From Ailanthus altissimus (lineage: Eukaryota > Streptophyta > Magnoliopsida > Sapindales > Simaroubaceae), in assembly GCA_946807835.1 (NCBI GenBank), contig OX327699.1, positions 24,416,014 to 24,480,013 on the forward strand: DNA of 64,000 nt. The letters are read 5' to 3'. Numbering within the stretch: the first letter of the stretch is position 1; every line of letters begins with the position of its first letter. The notes beneath the pieces are model-generated. The model saw nothing but the letters and a program-made list of their open reading frames with translations, was not told where the DNA came from and did no database searches. Position numbers and translations under genes: made by a program. This document shows, piece after piece, positions 36,726 to 47,444 of the stretch.

Positions 36726-39019
36726 TAATTGATACCATAAGAATATCAAATTAAAGTGCATAACTTAATATCCGCAACAATTAATTTTTTAAATTCGTTA
36801 TACTTTTATTTAATAAAAAGTTATCCTTAAATCATCCTTGTGTAAATTAAATTAAACCTCGTGTTGGCACTCACTTAACGATGAACAATTAAGTTCGTAT
36901 TAAATTACTCAAATCAATACATTTTATTATGAAACCTCGTCACAATAAGATTTCATTTAAGTTTGGATTAGAAAATCTCGCATCGTTGAGGATTATTATT
37001 TTAAATTTATCCCAATTTCTTTAGTTTTATTTTACACGAGAGACAAAATTTAGAAATGTAATAAAAAAATTGATAATATATATATATATACTAAAAAGTG
37101 ACGCGAATTTAAAATTAATTTTTTACCATTTTATGATAGAAAATTGATATAAATGCACCATGGCAAAAAAAATAAAAATAATTAAAAAAAGTAGCACAAA
37201 TGAGAGTAAAAATTTAAATGGAGTTTATAAATTCTAAAATTCTCTAAGATGATTGAATATTACTCAAAACTTTCATGCAATTAATAGAAGAGTTTACATT
37301 CTTAGAAGAAAAAATTGCACAAGTGACAAGAATCATGTCACTTTTTACTTCCATGCAACCAAGTAAAATATTTTATATAAACTCTAAAGATAATTGATTA
37401 AATGCGATTGAAAATTGTTGGACTTTCATATACTAGTAGTAGCATTCATTCTCTCATTGTAATGAACGCAATGAGAAGAAAATTGGCATAAAAAAGTCCT
37501 TATGGAAACTTGGGAGTATTTAAAAAAATCTGAGGGGTTATGGAAAAGGAAAATAGAAGCATTTTGGACAAATCAATAATATGCTTTGTCCAAACAAAGC
37601 CGTATTAATTTAAAAATACATAGGTCTTTCTATTTAATTAATAATCATTTTTTTATTTTTACATGAAGGAAGGGAATAAAAACAATTGGACAAATTCTGT
37701 TAATATTTTCAACTTAAAGCACGAAACTAATAAACCCAACAAGCCGAAGAGATGGCTCCATCATGTCAAACAATAATTTCCAAACCCTTTATCGTTTGGC
37801 TTGAAACAGCTCCGTATTTATATAAATAACTTTCAGAATTACATAGGAAAAGAATTGGGAGAATGTCCAAAATTAGTTAATTTTAAAAAGTTATAAATTT
37901 TGATGGTTAAAAATTATTTTGCTAATCTTTATTAGTCAATAAAATAATATATAGATAAAATTATTTATGTGAACATTATAACTAAAAAATTTGTAGTTTG
38001 AGCACAAAATCAATAAAAAAAATAATTTGTTGTTATTTTTTAAATAATTCTAAAAAATATTCTACATATTGAGAATAAACAAGTTTGAGAGTCAATTTAT
38101 AAAAAATAAAATAATAAAAACAATGAAAACGGAGATATAAATAGTGGACCTCGAACCTTGCATGTAAGGCTGCAGAGAGGGGCCTCGAGCCCTACCACGC
38201 ATGCAAGGCATGGCACGAGGAGATGCCTCGCGTCGTGAAGTAGGGCGTGTGACCTTATCATTGGAACGTGGCACGAACCTTCTTCTTCAAAATTTTGTTT
38301 GTCGGATTTTGTTCATTTTTTTTTACTATTTTTCAATAATTTTTAATTAAATTTGTCAGTTTTTATTTTATACTACTCCAAATTTATTTTATTTAATTAA
38401 TTTTAAAGTGTATTTTAAATTAAAATTTCAATCATATGACTTATGAAATAGAGATACAAAAATACTCCAAGAGAAAAAATAGTTCAAAAATCAAATAATT
38501 GGCCAATAAAATTTATAAATGTGTGGAAAAGCTAAAATATATATATTTTTTTAAAAAGCAGCTATTTTTTTAATATTTTCCAAATAATAAGTCTGCAATA
38601 TTTGGTAAAAATATATATATATATATATTAAACAAATATAATTTATTTAAAAAAAAATCTAATAAAATTCCCTTTTTCTCTTATTAGACAGCTAAAATCT
38701 AATACATTGATTATTTTTTTTATTATACTCTAATAATGTCAACAAATAGATATGAATACGAATCAAACGTGATTAATAGATATCATTCACTAATATCTAA
38801 AATTATGATAACTTAAATGTCTTTTTAATTAGAAGTCTGGTTGTATTTTTCCCTAACCAATAAATTAACTTTGCAGATTGACGATTGATATTGTTACGTT
38901 GGAGCCACCACACGTTGTTTAAGAAAGGTTATTGAGTCTCTTGATGATTCACTCGTCATTCACAAATTGGAATGAGAAAACGACTTGTAAATTTATTTAA
39001 AAAAATTAGTAAGACTTAA
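36726..39019. other. AT-rich intergenic DNA with one GC-rich island
   Basis: Mostly A/T. At 38130-38280 a GC-rich patch contains palindromic CCTTGCATGTAAGG and nearby repeats of CCTCGARCC and GCATGCAAGGCATGG. It resembles the GC-rich inserts in the LTRs of this window and may be an LTR fragment. The 60-codon frame across it is not credible as a gene. Confidence 0.45.
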
Positions 39020-39490
39020 AATAACTTTAAAATGAGTTTGATATATAAAATTAAAATTTATAACAAAATTAAGATAAATATAATTTTGATAAAATATTTC
39101 GTAAATTTCCATTTAGATATTCACATATATTTTCATTTGTTTTTAAATAAAATTAAATGATATTATTTTAGTTATAGTCTTAAATAAAAAATTAAAATAA
39201 TATTTTTTATCTATTCTTTAATTTATCATTTGTTCAAAGCTTATTTATTATATAAATATTATTTTTTAACTTTGTTATATTTAATTCTTTACTCTTATAA
39301 AATTATTAATTTATGTTTATCGAATATTTATTTAATTATCAAATGATATATTTCGATATCTTTTAAATATTTATTTTATTATATTATATTATTAAAATAA
39401 ATAATGTAAATATTTAAAGAGAGATCGATTAATTTTTTTGTTTAACTTTTTTTTTAATTTATATTTTTTACATAATAAATAATTAAGTAC
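39020..39490. mobile_element. Non-coding dispersed element, copy B
   Basis: Second member of the family seen at 9060-9530, with the same landmarks in the same order and orientation. Its start (AAATTAAAATTTATAACAAAAT, then TTCGTAAATTTCC) also matches the left module of the 26-kb element. Confidence 0.55.
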
Positions 39491-39518
39491 CTAGAGTTTA
39501 CTTCTACTTGTATATGTG

Positions 39519-39550
<32 letters not shown>

Positions 39551-41262
39551 TACGTATTTTGGTAGCTTGCTCAAACGTTCAACACACCTTTTAACAATAC
39601 AAATATATAAATATAAATATAAATATATATTATTTTATATAATTAAGTGAAGTAATGCGTGAGTTAACTTTTGAAGCAAATAAAGAATATACAAATCCAC
39701 ATGTTCCCAAAAAAAAAAAAAAAGAATACACTTCAGTCAACAAAAATAGGGAAGGGGAATTGAACTTTGTGTGCAAGTGAAGCACAACTTTGGGGATGGT
39801 CTCATCCCCTTATTAGCTGTAAAAAGCCATGACCCCCGCTTAATTCAACTCCCTTATCATCACAATTCTACTTTAGCCAGATTATTTCACTTAAAAATAT
39901 TCTCACTCATTCCTCATCGATCTTTAGCTATATATCTACATATATAACACATGAACTTTAAGGTTTCATTATTTCTTAAAGAAGTAAAAAGGAAATTATA
40001 GATTGAATGAAGAACAATAAATATAATATAGCTGGAAACATCCATGCTCTCTGTGGTGTTTCATTGTTGTCAAACTCATCAATTTATGGAAATTCGTTGA
40101 TTTTTTTTACTCTCGTTAGGTATATTATTAAGTTTTTTTAAATTAATAATTTTAGATATTTTATATAACATATTAAAAAGTGATTTATCAAATAATTATT
40201 AGATATTATAAATAATTTTAAAATTTATATTATTTTATCGCTTAATGATATTTAATATATTACTTTATTTAACACATCATTTTTTTAAATATAATTTAAA
40301 ATATCTAATATTACTCTTTTTAAATTATACAATTAAAAATTACTACACTCTTGTCATCGTTAAATAAATAAGTTTGATTAATCAAATTAAATAGTAGTTC
40401 GATCATATAATCATCTAATAAAATTTTGACATTTGTAATTTTATTTTTAAGTTTTAATAATTATATTAAGTGTTATAATAATTAACACAGTGTATACACA
40501 TTACGAAATGATTGTTTTATAATGTATTTTAAATTTCCTCGCGAGGTAAGTTAAGGGCATTATCGATGAGACCATTATATTTACATTTATAAACAATAAA
40601 ATTTATTAATAAGCAACTCAAGAGGTGTCATTTAAGCTTCACAAAGCATTAATTGCATAAAAAAATAGAGTAATTTTTTTTATTTCAAATATGGATGGAA
40701 ATGAGAAATGCTATTCACTAAACACTAACTCTTTTTTTTTTATTTTCAGTGGTCGCAAACCTAAAGCGCGTTTATAATTACTTTAGTTATACCTGAGACC
40801 TAGATAAATTATTTAATCACTCGATTAACTCAAATACTTATTTATTTTTATTTAAATTAAATTTTGTAGCTAGGCCTCTAAAAACTAGACGGTTGGAAAT
40901 TCATATCATGCTTTTGCTAATAATCGCATGAACTCGACAATTATTATATAATCAATTAAATAAGGTATAATCACAAGAAAAAGTAAATTCTAAATTTCAT
41001 ATCAAAAAGAGCCTTAATTAATTATTCTATATCTTTTCCTTTGATTAATGTCACGATTAGCTTAGGATCTCATCGACCTAAAATCATGGAAAAAAACAAA
41101 AAGAAAAGGAAAAGTTTCACTGTTAACAACAAGAAATTTTCATAATATGTTTGTTTTTTTTAACAAAAAAAAAAAAAAACAGCATGAAAAATTCAAAGGT
41201 GGAATGACAAATGTACAAATGGCAATAACCCAAATTTTTAGTTTTACTACAAGTAATTGCCA
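39491..41262. other. AT-rich intergenic DNA
   Basis: It contains a MITE-like palindrome (listed separately) and a minus-strand tRNA-like module at 40770-40860 (box B-like AGGTCTCAGGTATAAC). No gene seen. Confidence 0.5.
40120..40325. mobile_element. AT-rich palindromic MITE-like element
   Basis: The right end, in reverse, reads GAGTAATATTAGATATTTTA and mirrors the left TTTTAGATATTTTATATAAC. The layout is that of the elements at 16655 and 18144. Confidence 0.5.
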
Positions 41263-41269
41263 TATAAAT
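41263..41269 (+). promoter_or_regulatory. Candidate TATA box of the GT92 gene
   Basis: TATAAAT about 275 bases upstream of the start codon. A second TATAAATA at 41519 is too close to the start to serve. Confidence 0.35.
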
Positions 41270-41541
41270 CGGAGTGGAATTAATAATTTACCTTTTTAAG
41301 TCCTTAAATGTTAAGGAAATACAAAACGGCACGGAGACAGACTCCAAACAAGTAGTGGCCTTTTGCCCTGGCCCGCTAATCTATCTATATCTGTGTGACG
41401 CAATCTCAAGTAAGTACTCCCACCTCAAAAACGACGCCGCCTCATCTCCCTCCTCCCTTTTAAACTCCTCAGTTATAATTTCCCTTTCCTCTTTGGATTA
41501 GTTTTCCACAATAACTACTATAAATAAAGAGAGCTTACGGC

Positions 41542-43350
41542 ATGGAGCGGCAACAAGAAGTAATGGGTTCTCTAAAGATTAAAAGAAGCGCATCTGATTA
41601 TTCTTTACCTGAAACGGTGTCGTCACCGTCGCGTCGTAAAGGTCGCTTCACGACCTTGGGGATCATCTTCCTCCTCTCTTTTTCTCTATTCACTCTTTTT
41701 ATCTCTCGTAATGTTGCTTCCGTCGCCAACCACCGGTTCCTTCCGACGAGACTCACCGTCGTCCGGTCGAACAACGATAATTCTTTCAATCACTTGATGC
41801 GAGAAGAAGTCATGGAGATCACTCGCCGCAGCCGCCACATGTCCTCCGTCCAAGATTCGGTTAGATACAAATCCCTCTCCGTTCTCATGCCGGATTGGGA
41901 GGTTCTTGTGATCGTCTCGCCGGAGACTCCGTTAACGGCGTCGGTGTCTCTGGAAGGTTTTCATTGTCTTTTCTCCAATAACCAAACTTCTCAGGCAAGA
42001 TTCTCCGGTGTCTTGCCGTTCACGGATCGAACGACGTTTAGATGTATCATGCCTAACAGAGTTCGCCGTAAACAGCCATTCTGGCAACCGATTTTGACCA
42101 AATATCCGGAGAAGGAAACTCCGCCAGCTGAGGGACCTCCCACCAAGGCACTGATCAGATTGAATTCCTTTGCGTATGAATCGATTTCGACCACGGACGA
42201 CGTCGTTTTGTTCGTCAAGGGCGTGAACAGCCGTCAAGGAATCAACAGGGCTCCGCAAGATTTGAGGTGCGTATTTGGTGATGAGAGCGAGAGCGATAAA
42301 CCCGCCGTTAAAACGCCCGTTACAAGCTCCATACAAGAGGTCTTCAGGTGTTCTCACCCGAACTTAACGACTCTCGCTTCTGGCGCGGACCACCCGTCAA
42401 AGCCAATCAAAATCTCGTTAGAAATCGCGAGCGAAAACCGGACTGTCCCTTCTGTTGCGTACTACACACCCAGGCGCACGATGGACCGAGAAGAGCGGAA
42501 GTCGCTAATATGCGCATGCACCATGGTTCACAACGTGGCCAAGTACTTGAAAGAATGGGTCATATACCATTCGAAAATCGGAGTCGAGAAATTCATACTG
42601 TACGACAACGACAGCGACGACGATCTTCAAACCGTCGTGTACGAGCTGAATCGAGATGGCTACACCGTGACAACACTGTTATGGCTTTGGCCCAAGACTC
42701 AAGAAGCCGGGTTCTCTCACAACGCAGTACATGCTAAAGATTCATGTAAATGGATGATGTACATTGACGTTGACGAATTCGTTTTCTCTCCGTCATGGGA
42801 CAATTCTTTACACCCAACAAAAGGAATGCTAAAATCCTTGCTACCGGACAAGGAAGAATCATCAATCGGTCAAGTTTCTATAAGGTGCAATGACTTTGGA
42901 CCGTCGGGGCAAAAATCGCATCCGGTTGAAGGAGTAACGCAAGGGTATAATTGCCGTAGGCGGACTGATCAGCAACGGCACAAGTCGATTGTGTTATTAG
43001 ACGCGATTGATAAATCGTTATTTAATGTCATACACCATTTCGGATTGAAGGACACGTTCAAGTGGAGGCAAATGAGCATGGACTCAGCCGTGGTGAATCA
43101 CTACAAGTACCAAGCTTGGTCGGAGTTCAAGGCTAAGTTTCAGAGAAGGGTTTCGGCTTATGTTGTTGATTGGAAAGAAAGAGTGAACCCCACGTCGAAG
43201 GACCGCACTCCCGGATTAGGGTTTCAGCCGATTGAGCCTAAGGGTTGGGACCGGATGTTTTGTGACGTTAGAGATGAACGATTGAAGTTGCTGACTCGGA
43301 GATGGTTCGGTAATCAAACACCAGCTGGGTTCAGAATGGCGTGGCAATAG
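41542..43350 (+). CDS. Glycosyltransferase family 92 protein (602 aa)
   Basis: GT92 (formerly DUF23/UPF0392) enzymes are Golgi transferases; plant members include the galactan synthases GALS1-3. The protein has a short basic cytoplasmic N-terminus, one signal-anchor span near residues 37-55 (TTLGIIFLLSFSLFTLFIS), a variable stem, then the catalytic part from about residue 320: ICACTMVHNVAKYLKEW, GVEKFILYDNDSDDD, the metal-binding DVDEF at 409-413, RCNDFGPSG, and VVNHYKYQAW. These are the family's signature blocks in the usual order. The gene has no intron, starts at a clear ATG, and is at the usual length or slightly above. It looks closer to the At1g27200-type members than to the GALS enzymes, so the sugar donor and acceptor cannot be named. 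GC content is much higher than in the flanks, as expected for coding DNA. Confidence 0.95.
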   Translation: MERQQEVMGSLKIKRSASDYSLPETVSSPSRRKGRFTTLGIIFLLSFSLFTLFISRNVASVANHRFLPTRLTVVRSNNDNSFNHLMREEVMEITRRSRHMSSVQDSVRYKSLSVLMPDWEVLVIVSPETPLTASVSLEGFHCLFSNNQTSQARFSGVLPFTDRTTFRCIMPNRVRRKQPFWQPILTKYPEKETPPAEGPPTKALIRLNSFAYESISTTDDVVLFVKGVNSRQGINRAPQDLRCVFGDESESDKPAVKTPVTSSIQEVFRCSHPNLTTLASGADHPSKPIKISLEIASENRTVPSVAYYTPRRTMDREERKSLICACTMVHNVAKYLKEWVIYHSKIGVEKFILYDNDSDDDLQTVVYELNRDGYTVTTLLWLWPKTQEAGFSHNAVHAKDSCKWMMYIDVDEFVFSPSWDNSLHPTKGMLKSLLPDKEESSIGQVSIRCNDFGPSGQKSHPVEGVTQGYNCRRRTDQQRHKSIVLLDAIDKSLFNVIHHFGLKDTFKWRQMSMDSAVVNHYKYQAWSEFKAKFQRRVSAYVVDWKERVNPTSKDRTPGLGFQPIEPKGWDRMFCDVRDERLKLLTRRWFGNQTPAGFRMAWQ

Positions 43351-44119
43351 GGATGATGGATGATTTTGTTTTAAGGATTAGCAATTAAGGTAATTAGCAT
43401 AACTGCTCCACGAATCGGATCTTTAGTGAGCTCGTGATATGTTTGTTGGGTGTAAATTTGGTTGCGGGAGTGATGGGTACAAAACGAATCAGGGAATTGG
43501 GAAAGAATATAGAACAATGTACGTGGATTGGTTTCATCCTTTTTTATTTTACATTCTTAAAGTTTTTCAATGATTTTTTGAATTTTTTTTATTCGTTTGT
43601 AGCTGAGAAGAGGAAGGAATCATTCTTTTGTTTTTTTTTTATTTAAAAAAAATCAATATATGAAATTCCTTGTAGTTCATACATATTATTAAGACTTCAA
43701 CAGCTTTCGAGATAAAAAATTCTCTTTGCATGCAACACGTAAATGATAAATAATTAATGGCAAATGAAAAAAGAGACTTGATCGATTTAAAGTAAAAGTT
43801 CATTCTGTTATAAGCTAAACCTATCAGATGTAGACCATATGAATCTTTAGACATGCACGATTAGCAATAGATATTTATTCATGCTGGATCAGATATTTAC
43901 TTGATTTTAATATTCTTGCTTGCTTTCGAAGCACCGGGAGCCTTAGAACTGAAAAAAAAAAAACCATTAGAAAGCTTTAGCAAAAGCCTTTATTTGAGCC
44001 AACTTGGGTGGGAGTAACTTGATCAATAATTTGTTCTGGTTCTCTATATAATAGAGTACGATAAGCAAAAAAAATTCAATCCATTTGTAATCATATAAGG
44101 TCCCAATTAATTAGATAAT
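43351..44119. other. 3' side of the GT92 gene and intergenic DNA
   Basis: The first 200-300 bases are plausible 3' UTR. No further gene seen. Confidence 0.45.
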
Positions 44120-44875
44120 TGTTAGAATACAGTGATTCAAAATTATGTTTGAGTATAATTTTAAGTTAAAAAATTAATGAGGAGTCAAAATAAAATAAAA
44201 GAGGTATTAAATGGATGAGAAAAGATAGAAATGAAAAGTCGAAAGTAGGGAGTGACGTAAAGTGCGACAAAGAGGAACTGCAGAGCTTGAGGCCATGACC
44301 CTAAGCAAGTTGGGCTGTGGCCCTAACATGCTGCTCTCCACGATGTTAATCACTAGGGTTGTGGTACAAAGTTTTGAGAAATTCGTTTAAAACATGGTTC
44401 AACTTCTTTGAATGAGATTTGAATTTTTATGTATAAACTATTATTTTAATTAAAAATAAAATTTTTAAAGACTTTTTAAATATTATATAAACCATTGTGA
44501 TATGTTTAGATTATTAAAACAATAAAAGAGATACTCTAAGAGAGATAATAGAGAGTTAGAGAGTTAGAGAGTCTTGAGTACTAAATGGTCAAGAGAGTAT
44601 CATAAAAATACTTGAGATCTAAGTAATCAAAACACACAATAAATTTTTGAAAGTTCATTTATTAATTGTATTATTTAATTATCTCTTATAAGAGATTTTT
44701 ATAATATAAATTTTGTGTGAATTGAGTAATAAAAAAAGTTAAAATTCTGTAATTTACCTTGAATGTAAGTATTTGTTGTTGAACTATGCAACTTTCATAT
44801 ATAATTATTTTATCTCTTTATCTTAATTTTTTATTTTTATTTTTATTTTATTTGTAGACAAAATTTTACACATGC
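44120..44875 (+). mobile_element. Second copia-type LTR relic, plus strand
   Basis: It starts TGTTAGAATACAGTG, has a TATA element (TTATATAAACC near 44490), AGAGATACTCTAAGAGAG-type repeats and a TGAATGTAAG tract. These are the same landmarks, in the same order, as the LTR at 35789. No internal region follows. The right edge is approximate. Confidence 0.45.
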
Positions 44876-45765
44876 ACTAATAAGATGTTTAGAGTACATG
44901 TTAAAAAACTCCAACAAAATTAATTATTAATTTTTTTTTAAACAGTTGAACTCAAGTATGATTGGCAGCAAGAATTTGACATTATAATATAAACTTTAAC
45001 TTTTTGGATTTTAGTTAAGTGAAGGAACTGCATGCAAGTTATTATTTTTGGATTTTATTAATAATTCACTTGAAAAATATTAATAGTGTAATGGAGGGTC
45101 AGTTTCGATTCCACTTCCTTTCAAGGAAAGCCAACATCATCTTAATCGAAGTAGAAAAAAGAAAAATAGAGAGAGAAACGAACACCATAATTTTGTTGTG
45201 CCAGCTGTAACTCCATTGTTTTTATCAGCAAATGTTAGGTGAGCTGATGCTATTACCGGCTGTTGGATCGAGTGCAGCATTTCAAGCCCAACATAACACT
45301 ACAATATTCGCTACAAAACTTTATTGTTTCTTCCTTAAAGCAAGCCCAATTATGCTCTTCAATAGTCCTGTGAATGAATTTGCACTTACCAATTTACAAA
45401 GATCCAGTTATTGAACCTATTAGTCACTCAATGCTAATGCCCAATACAAGGAGCTTCAACTTCGCACAATAAACTAGGGGTAAGTGGTAATGGCATTGTC
45501 GATTTTGAGTCGAATTCTGACGATCTCCACCACTGGATAGGAAAAATATCACACATTTAACATTGCACTTGTACTCAAACTTTAATTACGAGTTCGTTTC
45601 ATTAGGTTTAGAATTCTAAAGCTTAAGAACGACTAAATTGATTGGACCGTATATTTCGAATCGAAACTATGTATAATAGCTTATGCAAAACCGAAGAAAG
45701 ATATGTACCTAACACTCAGGCTTCAGTCGTCATCATCATCATCATCCACACAAACACTGACAGCT
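44876..45765. other. Intergenic DNA with a SINE-like head
   Basis: Near 45478-45530 (plus) GTGGTAATGGCATTG precedes GAGTCGAATTCTGAC, in the order of tRNA boxes A and B. Frames at 45019 and 45232 show no domain. Confidence 0.35.
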
Positions 45766-46830
45766 TAATTATATCAACGAACTTTCAGATGATTTGCTGC
45801 TGAAAATCTTCCATCAACTGCCTTCCCAATCTGTTTTCCAATGCAAGACAGTATGCAAGAGTTGGCTCTCCCTCCTATCCAATACCCAGTTATTTTAAAC
45901 ATTACCTTGCGACCACATCGATAATTCCTTTTTCACTTTACAATACAATGAAGTTGATCTTCAATCCTTCATTCACCATCTTAAAATCCCGGATAAAAAC
46001 ACAAACCAGCTTCGTATTTTCACCATTTGTTCAGCCAAAATTATGAGCAGTAGCGTATTTCAATGACTTGATAGTTTACTACTCCTCGAGCTCTTATTAT
46101 CTCTACAATCCGCTAACTAGACAACGGTTAAAGCTCCCTCCGCCGAAGAGACCATCGATGGTTTCCTCTGCTATCCCCAACACTGCAACGAAGAACAAAT
46201 ATGCATCACTAATGCTAAATACAGCTACAAAAGAGTTCGCATTCCGTAATTTAAAGGCTTTTGTAACAAGTTCAAGGTCGAAATCTTTTGTTCCGAGAGC
46301 AGCTAATGGAGCCAGTGACAGGTTTCAACATCGGGCCGGTATACTTCTCATGTCCCATCTTGTTGCATAAATGGGATCCTACATTTGGTAGATTATCGCC
46401 AAAAGATTGTCGCGTACAATTCTTTGAAGAACCAGAACGAGTGCCGTGTCATTCATCCGCCTATTGATGCAAGTAACCAGTAGTACTATTAATGAGTACC
46501 GGAACCGGGTTCGTTAGATTGAGTGGGGGCTTGAGGGTTATGAATAAGGTTTATGGCGGCAGGAGCACGAGATCTATTTCAAGGATATGAATTCAGAAGA
46601 TGGTTTCTTGGCGAAGCAGGCCAAAAGGCAATGCCTGCAGTGAAGATGGTAGCTTTTCACCCCCCCTTTGATGCAAATGTTGTTTACTTGAACTTTCCTG
46701 ATGGATTTTGTTTCTTGTAACACGAGAACAAGAACATTGAATTGGTTGGTAAGATCAGAAACGCAGCAAAGGGTATGTTGCTGTGGGGTAATTTACTTCC
46801 TCCTGCGCAACGCCTGGTCCTCCTCTCTCG
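45765..46830 (+). pseudogene. F-box protein pseudogene
   Basis: A plus-strand frame at 45788 encodes an F-box (ELSDDLLLKIFHQLP, then CKTVCKSWLSLL), followed at once by a stop codon. Similarity then jumps frame: YNPLTRQRLKLPPP at about 46090-46145, CRVQFFEE near 46410, and EIYFKDMNSEDGFLAKQAKR near 46575. These pieces have the order of plant F-box proteins with a C-terminal associated domain. At least one in-frame stop and several frame shifts break it, and no start codon precedes the F-box in frame. It would have been a substrate-receptor subunit of an SCF ubiquitin ligase. Confidence 0.8.
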
Positions 46831-46908
46831 TACTAAATCCCTAGCATTAAGCTTTGTGAAATTAGCATTACTTCACAGCATTGCGATACTGGCATAATAT
46901 ATTAGCAG

Positions 46909-46910
<2 letters not shown>

Positions 46911-46942
<32 letters not shown>
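46911..46942. repeat. (TTA)n microsatellite
   Basis: About ten uninterrupted TTA units. Confidence 0.95.
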
Positions 46943-47444
46943 TTGTTCTATATTGGACATAAACAACATTTTTATTATATCTGAGAGAATAGTTATAGTT
47001 GTATAACGTATATTCTTTGATACATAAAACAATATATTATGCTAGTCATATTTTTTTTAAAGAAAAAATGTATTCATAACTTTTAAAAAAAAGTATGGAG
47101 ATGACCTCACTCATCAAAACAATCAGAATATAATTCCGAATTTTGGACTCTTTCTTAGTTTCCCTTACTCAAATAATTAGTCTCCCTAAATCTAAAGACA
47201 TATTTTCCACTTAAGTAGAGTAGGATTCAGTATCCCGCAATGAAATATAAGGAATTTCAGCGATACACATTAAACTGTGGTTCGCAGCTGAAAAAAATTG
47301 ATATATTGATCTGTACAAAATCTGTGCCTACATTCTTTAATGTGGACTGGACGCCTCACACAATGCTATTGCTTATTTGGGCAAATATTTGATCCTATAT
47401 TGTAATACCCCAAAGGTCAAATTGCAAATTAATGACTCTATTCC
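46943..47444. other. Intergenic DNA and 3' UTR of the bromodomain gene
   Basis: No gene seen. The part nearest 47444 is likely 3' UTR of the minus-strand gene. Confidence 0.45.

Noticed and set aside
41274..41501. 75-codon frame before the GT92 gene
   Set aside because: Ends before the gene, has no domain, and lies in the probable promoter or leader.
41932..42357. 141-codon frame on the minus strand
   Set aside because: It lies wholly inside the GT92 gene on the opposite strand and is a shadow of its codon pattern.
42348..42737. 129-codon plus-strand frame
   Set aside because: Second frame of the GT92 coding region; the first frame has the family motifs.
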